This document shows, one piece after another, positions 6,768 through 11,464 of a stretch of DNA of 11,464 nucleotides. The translations under genes and the position numbers were made by a program. Where the stretch lies: NCBI GenBank assembly GCA_016210785.1, contig JACQTN010000225.1, positions 1 to 11,464 of the forward strand, in the 5' to 3' direction. The notes below the pieces were generated by a model that worked only from the letters and a program-made list of their open reading frames with translations, searched no databases and was not told the origin of the DNA. Origin of the DNA: Armatimonadota bacterium. GTDB lineage: Bacteria; Sysuimicrobiota; Sysuimicrobiia; Sysuimicrobiales; JACQTN01. The first letter of the stretch is position 1, and each line of letters begins with the position of its first letter.

Positions 6768-8384
6768 ATGAAAGGCATGGTGGTTTGCCCCGAGCCGCTG
6801 GCCGCGGAGGCGGGCGTGGAGGCGTTCCGGCGCGGCGGCAACGCCGCGGACGCGGCGGTTGCCGCCGCGTTCGCCCAGTGCGTGGTGGATCCGTTGATGT
6901 GCGGGCTCGGGGGCACGGCGCTCGGGCTCGTCATGGACCGGCGCACCGGCGCCGTGGACTTTCTCGATGCGTCCGTGACCATCGGCTCGGTGCCGGTGCC
7001 CGAGGCATTTCGCACCGGCCACCGGGAGCGGACCGAGACGGTGGGGCGTTACGTGGTGGAGGGTGAGATCAACCAGATGGGCTACCAGTCCATCATGGTG
7101 CCCGGGTTCGTGCGCGGGGCGGAGGTGCTGTACGAGCGGTACGGCAGCGGCAAGGTGGCGTGGGGTGACTTGTTGGCGCCGGCCATCCGTCTCGCCGAGG
7201 AGGGCTTCGATATCTACCCCTACGTCGCGCGGCAGTGGGCGAACACCGAAGACCGCCCGGGCTACCCAGGCCTGATGCGGAAGCTGACCGCGACCTCCGA
7301 CTGCGCCGCCATCTACCTCCGCTGCGGGACGATCTACAAGGAAGGCGACCGCCTCATCCAGGCCGATCTGGGGCGCACGCTGCGCCGGCTGGCGCAGGAG
7401 GGGCCGGGGGACTTCTACACGGGCGACATCGGCCGGCGCATCGCGGAGGACATGGCCGCACACGGCGGCTTGTTCAACGGGGACGACCTGCGCAATTTCC
7501 CGGTGGACGTCGGTGAGCCGGTGGCCGGAGTCTATCGCGGCTACGACGTGGTCTCCACGCCGCCGCCAGGGAGCGGCGTCCAGATGATCGAGATGCTCCA
7601 GGTGCTGGAGCACTTCGACCTGGTGGAGACCGGCCACAACACGCCGGAGTACATCGAGCTCTTGGCCCGCGCGATGATTGCCACATTCCTGGAGCAGGTG
7701 GTGTTGAAAGGCGACCCGCCGCAGAGCGTCGCGACGCGCTTCATGCGGAAGGGACTGTCGCGGACACACGCCAGGGCCATCGCGGAGCGCGTGCGCGCGA
7801 AGGCGCCGGAGGCCGGGGCCCCGGCGCGCGGCGACACGGGCACCACGCACCTGTCGGCGGTGGACTCGGCAGGCACCGTGGTCTCCATGACCCACTCCAT
7901 CGGCTCACTGGCGGCCTCGGGCGTGGTGACGCCCGGGCTGGGCTTCATCTATAACAACTTCCTGGGGCACTTCCACCCGCTGCCGGGGCATCCCGATTCG
8001 ATCGTGGCGGGCAAGCGCGGAGGCGGGGGCGTGCCGACCGTGATCATGAGCGGCGGCAGGCCGGTGGTGGTGATCGGCGCGCCGGGCGGCAGCCGGCTCA
8101 TCACCTCGATCCTGCAGACGCTGATCAACGTGCTGGACTTCGGGATGGAGATGAAGCGGGCGGTGACGGCGCCGCGCTTCCACGCGGAGGAGCCGGGGCT
8201 GATCTTTGCGGAGCCGGCGATCCCGGAGGATGTGGTGGAGGCGGTGCGCGGGCGGGGGTTCCGCGTGGAGCGGAGCACGTACATGTCGCGGGTGCAAGCG
8301 ATCTGCATCGACCCCGACACGGGCGAGATGGCGGCGGGGCCAGATCCGCGCGGTGGGGCGGGTGTCGGAATAGCGGACGACTAG
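6768..8384 (+). CDS. Gamma-glutamyltransferase family Ntn-hydrolase, probably not a true GGT
   Basis: This 538-residue protein belongs to the autoprocessing Ntn-hydrolases. The N-terminus GVEAFRRGGNAADAAVAAAF (16-35) matches the start of the GGT large subunit. The self-cleavage site and nucleophile are Thr359 in GTTHLSAVD (358-366), giving chains of about 358 and 180 residues. The oxyanion GG in APGGSR (438-443) is kept. From memory of the E. coli enzyme, its gamma-glutamyl ligands are replaced: Arg114 by Leu66, Asn411 by Gly379, Gln430 by Phe398, Asp433 by His401, and Ser462/Ser463 by glycines in KRGGGG (416-421). It probably cleaves another amide. GGTs are normally exported, but this one starts at the conserved domain with no signal peptide, suggesting action in the cytoplasm on imported substrate. 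GGAGG (6751-6755) lies 12 nt upstream, rather far. An ATG at 6777 is an alternative start. Confidence 0.9.
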   Translation: MKGMVVCPEPLAAEAGVEAFRRGGNAADAAVAAAFAQCVVDPLMCGLGGTALGLVMDRRTGAVDFLDASVTIGSVPVPEAFRTGHRERTETVGRYVVEGEINQMGYQSIMVPGFVRGAEVLYERYGSGKVAWGDLLAPAIRLAEEGFDIYPYVARQWANTEDRPGYPGLMRKLTATSDCAAIYLRCGTIYKEGDRLIQADLGRTLRRLAQEGPGDFYTGDIGRRIAEDMAAHGGLFNGDDLRNFPVDVGEPVAGVYRGYDVVSTPPPGSGVQMIEMLQVLEHFDLVETGHNTPEYIELLARAMIATFLEQVVLKGDPPQSVATRFMRKGLSRTHARAIAERVRAKAPEAGAPARGDTGTTHLSAVDSAGTVVSMTHSIGSLAASGVVTPGLGFIYNNFLGHFHPLPGHPDSIVAGKRGGGGVPTVIMSGGRPVVVIGAPGGSRLITSILQTLINVLDFGMEMKRAVTAPRFHAEEPGLIFAEPAIPEDVVEAVRGRGFRVERSTYMSRVQAICIDPDTGEMAAGPDPRGGAGVGIADD

Positions 8385-8413
8385 GAGCGCGTCTGGGAAG
8401 TCATGCTTCGGTC

Positions 8414-8446
8414 ATGCGCAGGCCCGGCTTCGCCGAGGCCGAGCAT
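8414..8446 (+). terminator. Hairpin after the Ntn-hydrolase gene
   Basis: Nested arms ATGC/GCAT, GGCC/GGCC (with one bulged A) and CGGC/GCCG enclose a TTC loop, centred on 8421-8440. It lies about 30 nt after the stop at 8384 and could end the operon transcript, but no T-run follows. A 7-bp direct repeat, GTCATGC (8400-8406 and 8411-8417), lies at its left foot. Confidence 0.4.
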
Positions 8447-8461
8447 CATCTGTGATCCGCA

Positions 8462-8487
8462 ACCCCCTACCGTCGCGGGTGGGGGGT
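8462..8487 (+). other. Ten-bp GC-rich hairpin
   Basis: ACCCCCTACC (8462-8471) pairs with GGTGGGGGGT (8478-8487), with one G-U wobble and a 6-nt loop. Its right arm runs into the inverted-repeat element that follows, and its G-run could also pair with the C-run at 8490-8495, so alternative folds compete. It has no T-tract. Confidence 0.45.
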
Positions 8488-8557
8488 GACCCCCCTGAAA
8501 CATCCGGAGCGTCTCTCGTGCCCTCATCACTGCCCCGTTGGATGTTTCAGGGGGTCA
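8487..8557 (+). mobile_element. 71-bp element with 15-bp perfect terminal inverted repeats (IS end remnant or tiny MITE?)
   Basis: CCCCCTGAAACATCC (8491-8505) is the exact reverse complement of 8540-8554. The outer ends TGA (8487-8489) and TCA (8555-8557) extend the match past a one-base slip in the C-run. The 34-nt centre cannot encode a transposase. TGA...TCA ends on GC-rich inverted repeats recall insertion-sequence termini, and the element interrupts copy 2 of the structured repeat. GTGGGGG occurs on both flanks (8479-8485 and 8560-8566), possibly as a target duplication. It could instead be only a strong hairpin. Confidence 0.45.
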
Positions 8558-8659
8558 TCGTGGGGGCGCCGTGAGTCCGGTGAGCGCGGTAGCATGGTGC
8601 TCGTCGGAAGCATGCAGCACGTGCCGCGAAGGGCCTCCCCCGGTCGGGAACAAGATGAA

Positions 8660-8688
8660 GGCTGGAGTGGCGCAAAGCCACTCCAGCC
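8660..8688 (+). other. Perfect 12-bp hairpin in repeat copy 2
   Basis: GGCTGGAGTGGC (8660-8671) pairs perfectly with GCCACTCCAGCC (8677-8688) around the loop GCAAA. Compared with copy 1 (198-226), one G-C pair became C-G and one A-T pair became G-C. The only unpaired change is in the loop. Confidence 0.85.
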
Positions 8689-8801
8689 AACCTTACAGGG
8701 CTAGCGATGCCGAGCCAGCCGTAGCTGCGCCGCTCTGATCGGGGTATGCCGTCGGATGCTCTCCCTTGGAAATCTCCCCAGCCACCGGACGGGGCCGGCT
8801 T

Positions 8802-10763
8802 TCACCCCTTGGTCCGCTGCGGAGAGTCTGCCCGGCACAGGTCGCGCAGGGAGGCCAGTTGCTCGGCGCTGCCGATGGCAAAGAGCCGGTCGCCCACGTG
8901 GAGGACGTGATCGGGTAGCGGGTTAGTCGTCTCCCGTCCGTCGGGATGCAGGATGCTCACGACCGTCGCGCCGGTGCGCTCGCGCAGGCGGACGCGGTGC
9001 AGCGAGTGGCCGGCCAGGTGGGAATTCTCGATCACGAACTGCCGCACGTCCAGCGCGTCGGGTACGGGAGGTTCGTCGCTCCGAAAGGCCTCCGGCCAGT
9101 GCGCGCGGGCCTGCTGCAGGTAGCGGCGCCCTTCGTGGTGATCCACGCCCAGGTGGTCCAGGCTGTGGCGGACGATGGTGAGGGCCGCCTCCACCTCCGG
9201 CTGGATGACCTCCGTGGCACCCGCCTCGATCAGCAAGGCGCGGTGGCCCTCCTGGTGGACGCGGACCAGGGTGGGTAGGTCGCCGCGCACGCGGCGCAGC
9301 GCCCGCACGCAGCGGTCCGCCGATTCCAGCGCCGGCACCGCCACCACGGCCAGGCGGGCGTGCTCCGCGCCGGCTCGGCGGAGGATGGCGTCGTTGCCCG
9401 CGTCGCCGAATACTGCGACGGCGCCCCGCGCCAGCGCCAGGCGCGTCGCCTCGGGGTCGAGATCCACGACCGTGTAGGGGACGCGAAACGCCTCCAGCGC
9501 CGTGGCCACCTCTTGCCCCACGCGGCCGAACCCGCACACGATGACGTGTCCCTCGCGCTCCAATGGCGGCGCCGGCTCCGGCGGGCGCTCGCGCCGCCCC
9601 AGGAGGACCCGCAGCCAGCCCGGCGTGTGGCGGAAAGTCTGGGCGTTGATGAGGATGGTGACCAGCGACGTGGCCAGGATGGCCTGGTAGACCGCGTCGG
9701 TGATCAGGCCGTGCTGCCGGCCCACCCCGGCAAGGACGTAGGAGAACTCGCCGATCTGCGTGAGCCCCATGCCGGTCAGGATCGCCGTCCGCGCGGGATA
9801 GCCGGCGGCGCGGACGATCGCCGTCCACACCGCGAACCGGCCCGCGACCACCAGCGCCACCAGGACCAGCACGGTCGAGATCTGAGCGACCACCGCGGCG
9901 GGGCGGATCAGCGTGCCCATGGAGACGAAGAACACCGCCACGAAGATGTCGCGGATGGGCAGCACGCGGGCCAGGGTCTCGTGGGCAAACTCCGACTCGC
10001 TGATCAATAGCCCGGCCAGGAACGCCCCCAGCGCCAGGGACAGCCCCAGGCTGGCCGTGAGCGCCGCGGTGCCGATCGCCAGCGCCATGGACACCAGCAG
10101 CAGGAGTTCCATGTTGCGGGTGCGGGCGATACGGGCCAGCAGATGCGGGACAACGCGGCGGGCCAGCCACAGGAGCGGGACCAGGATCGCCGCGGCGTGC
10201 AGCAGCGCCCGGGCGACCAGCAGGACCCGGCTCCCCGCGGCGGGTCCCAGCGCCGGGATCAGGACCGTCAACGCCACCACGGCCAGGTCCTCCGCGACGG
10301 CGATCCCCACCACCACGCGGCCGTGCGCCGCATTGAGTTCACCGCGCTCCACGAGCGTCTTGAGGAGGACCATGGTGCTGGCGACGCTGACGGTGGCGCC
10401 GGCCACGAGCCCCTGCTGCACGGGCCAGCCCAGCAGCCCGCGCGTCAGCAGCACGGTGAGCAGCACCATCGCCGGGATGGCCACGGGCGCGCCGTAGAGG
10501 GCGGCGCGGCGGACGCGCAGCAGCTCGCCGATGGAGAACTCTACGCCGATGGAGAACATGAGCAGGACGACGCCGATGTCGGCGAAGAGCTGGAAGGTGG
10601 GCAGGTGCTGGATCGTCGGGCCCGGGGTGAAGGGACCGATGAGGATCCCGCTCACCATGTAGCCGATGATGAGCGGCTGACGCAGGAGCTGCGCCAGCGC
10701 CCCGCCGCCCAGCGCGGCCAGGAAGAGCAGGCCCAGGTCCACAAAGAAGCGCGTCTCTTCCAT
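8802..10763 (-). CDS. CPA2-family cation/proton antiporter with RCK regulatory domain (Kef/YbaL type)
   Basis: This 653-residue membrane protein exchanges K+ (or another monovalent cation) for protons. The membrane part (about 1-385) holds many helices and CPA2 marks: GYMVSGILIGPF (34-45), LLMFSIGVEFS (67-77), VSVASTMVLLK (125-135) and the ion-site VAEDLAVV (156-163, Asp159). An RCK_N/TrkA-N Rossmann domain follows (about 405-525), with GFGRVG (411-416), the acidic strand end VVDLD (432-436) and FGDAGN (452-457), so NAD(H) or a nucleotide should gate it. RCK_C (TrkA-C) spans about 570-645. The length is full. It is convergent with the catabolic cluster and divergent from the aldolase at 11010, and looks like an unrelated pH/K+ homeostasis gene. 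No good Shine-Dalgarno sequence is near the ATG, and GGAGG lies about 18 nt upstream. Confidence 0.94.
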   Translation of the reverse strand: MEETRFFVDLGLLFLAALGGGALAQLLRQPLIIGYMVSGILIGPFTPGPTIQHLPTFQLFADIGVVLLMFSIGVEFSIGELLRVRRAALYGAPVAIPAMVLLTVLLTRGLLGWPVQQGLVAGATVSVASTMVLLKTLVERGELNAAHGRVVVGIAVAEDLAVVALTVLIPALGPAAGSRVLLVARALLHAAAILVPLLWLARRVVPHLLARIARTRNMELLLLVSMALAIGTAALTASLGLSLALGAFLAGLLISESEFAHETLARVLPIRDIFVAVFFVSMGTLIRPAAVVAQISTVLVLVALVVAGRFAVWTAIVRAAGYPARTAILTGMGLTQIGEFSYVLAGVGRQHGLITDAVYQAILATSLVTILINAQTFRHTPGWLRVLLGRRERPPEPAPPLEREGHVIVCGFGRVGQEVATALEAFRVPYTVVDLDPEATRLALARGAVAVFGDAGNDAILRRAGAEHARLAVVAVPALESADRCVRALRRVRGDLPTLVRVHQEGHRALLIEAGATEVIQPEVEAALTIVRHSLDHLGVDHHEGRRYLQQARAHWPEAFRSDEPPVPDALDVRQFVIENSHLAGHSLHRVRLRERTGATVVSILHPDGRETTNPLPDHVLHVGDRLFAIGSAEQLASLRDLCRADSPQRTKG

Positions 10764-10783
10764 GACCGCCGCCAGTTCACCCT

Positions 10784-10803
10784 CCGTCCACTTTCGCGGA
10801 CGG
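10784..10803 (-). other. Small hairpin in the antiporter/aldolase divergent region
   Basis: CCGTCC (10784-10789) pairs with GGACGG (10798-10803) over an 8-nt loop, 20 nt upstream of the antiporter start, so it would fall in that gene's leader. The 246-bp divergent gap must hold promoters for both genes, but I see no convincing -35/-10 pair in it. Confidence 0.3.
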
Positions 10804-11009
10804 CGCGCGCACCCCCTGCGGGCGCGTGTGCCGCGCCCAGACGTGCGTGGTTCTGGCGGGCGGGCGATTCTCCGCGGCGTGGGTGGGCGCTTTGCAGGGT
10901 CGCGGCGGACCAGGCCGTCCGTAGAGCCGCCGTGGGCAGGAGCGCGCCGCCATCCTCACGAAAGCAGGCGAGCGTCACGCACGTCATCCCATCCCACGCG
11001 AGGGATTCC

Positions 11010-11464
11010 ATGCGCGAGAACCGCTTGCTCAAGACGCTGCGGGCCGGCCACGTGGCCACCGGCCTGGTCATTCCCATCCTCTCCCCGGACGTCGTGGAAC
11101 TGTGCGGCCACGTGGGCTTCGACTTCGCCTTCATCGACTGCGAGCACGGACCCATCGGCATCCAGGGCTGCCAGGACATGGTGCGGGCCGCGGACGCGGT
11201 GGGCATCACGCCCATCGTGCGCATCCCCAAGGACACGGTGCACGAGATCAACCGCTACCTGGACCTGGGCGCTCAGGGCGTCATCGTGCCCCACGTGAAC
11301 ACTGCCGCGGACGCGAAGCGCGCCGTGGCCGAGGCGCAGTTCAGCCCGCGCGGCCACCGCGGCGCGGCCAGCAGCAGCCGGGCGGCGGGCTTCGGGCTGC
11401 CGCAGGACGCGGACACCTACTTCCGGGACGTGAACAAGGAGATCCTGGTGCTCCCGCTGATCGA
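11010..11464 (+). CDS. HpcH/HpaI aldolase family protein, N-terminal part (cut by window edge)
   Basis: The first 151 residues are visible, about 60 percent of the usual 250-260. This family of class II aldolases splits 2-keto-3-deoxy acids, such as 4-hydroxy-2-oxoheptanedioate, into pyruvate and an aldehyde. Visible marks are FAFIDCEHGP (39-48) with catalytic His46, PIVRIP (68-73) with substrate-binding Arg71, LDLGAQGVIVPHVNT and the SPRGHRG stretch that leads toward the metal site. The window ends right after VLPLI, where the first metal-ligand Glu is expected; the last two bases, GA, fit Glu. GAGGGA (11000-11005) is 4 nt before the ATG. It is divergent from the antiporter and may begin another catabolic operon related in theme to the cluster at 272-8384. 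Confidence 0.9.
   Translation, partial: MRENRLLKTLRAGHVATGLVIPILSPDVVELCGHVGFDFAFIDCEHGPIGIQGCQDMVRAADAVGITPIVRIPKDTVHEINRYLDLGAQGVIVPHVNTAADAKRAVAEAQFSPRGHRGAASSSRAAGFGLPQDADTYFRDVNKEILVLPLI

Larger units (their letters stand above)
8463..8705 (+). repeat. Structured repeat, copy 2, interrupted by an inverted-repeat element
   Basis: This copy shares ordered blocks with 17-242: TCGCGGGTG (8473-8481), GCGCCGTGAGTC then GGTGAGCGCGG (8566-8589), ACGTGCCGCG (8619-8628), a GATGAAG-type lead-in (8654-8660), the 12-bp hairpin (8660-8688) and AACCTTACAGGGCTAGC (8689-8705). A 71-bp inverted-repeat element (8487-8557) sits between the first two blocks where copy 1 has only about 15 nt. About 65 nt present in copy 1, including its 8-bp hairpin, are missing here. 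No plus-strand gene follows for about 2.3 kb, so this copy is not an obvious leader. The rest of the gap (8706-8801) shows nothing I can assign. Confidence 0.65.

Noticed and set aside
5105..7015. A 636-codon minus-strand open frame opposite the binding protein
   Set aside because: Its composition is that of an antisense shadow, it spans three plus-strand genes, and it has no motif or credible ribosome binding site.
6756..7895. A 379-codon minus-strand open frame opposite the Ntn-hydrolase
   Set aside because: It is an antisense shadow with low-complexity His/Arg/Val composition, while the plus strand carries unmistakable GGT-family motifs.
8486..8738. Two small plus-strand open frames (72 and 66 codons) across repeat copy 2
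   Set aside because: They run through the inverted-repeat element and hairpin, have no ribosome binding site or protein-like pattern, and the compensatory changes indicate non-coding structure.
10764..11009. Sigma-70 type promoter such as TTGCAG (10892-10897) upstream of the aldolase
   Set aside because: No acceptable -10 hexamer occurs at 16-18 nt spacing; TAGAGC is 24 nt away.

Overview
The window is GC-rich (third codon positions almost all G or C) and bacterial. It looks like part of a chromosome from a free-living heterotroph: a catabolic and uptake gene cluster next to housekeeping-type ion transport. I cannot name the genus from the sequence. No rRNA, tRNA, CRISPR array or intact transposase gene is visible.

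Layout. Positions 1-252 hold no gene but contain a structured repeat (copy 1, about 17-242) that ends just before the first ribosome binding site. Seven plus-strand genes follow: a fumarylacetoacetate hydrolase family enzyme (272-1225), a NodB-like deacetylase candidate (1228-2127), a 213-bp hairpin-rich and G-rich spacer, a dihydrodipicolinate synthase family lyase or aldolase (2341-3252), two Dpp/Opp-type ABC permeases (3328-4269 and 4279-5166), their periplasmic binding protein (5207-6766) and a gamma-glutamyltransferase family Ntn-hydrolase (6768-8384). A 417-bp gene-free stretch follows. It carries several hairpins, a 71-bp inverted-repeat element and a diverged second copy of the repeat (about 8463-8705). 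On the minus strand lies a Kef-type CPA2 cation/proton antiporter with a C-terminal RCK module (8802-10763). A divergent HpcH/HpaI-family aldolase begins at 11010 and runs off the right edge.

How the genes may work together. The permeases and binding protein should import a peptide-like or amide-containing compound. The Ntn-hydrolase and the deacetylase-like protein could cleave amide or acyl groups, and the lyase and the FAH-family enzyme could break C-C bonds in the resulting keto acids. The partial HpcH/HpaI aldolase at the right edge would fit the same theme. The substrate is unknown. Both the Ntn-hydrolase and the DHDPS-family enzyme have lost the residues that define the textbook substrates of their families, so they should not be annotated as glutathione hydrolase or DapA. 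No transporter ATPase gene is present.

The most unusual signal is the repeat pair flanking the seven-gene block. Both copies carry a perfect 12-bp hairpin at the same place. All the stem differences between copies are compensatory base-pair swaps, which suggests a conserved structured RNA or a hairpin-dependent mobile element.
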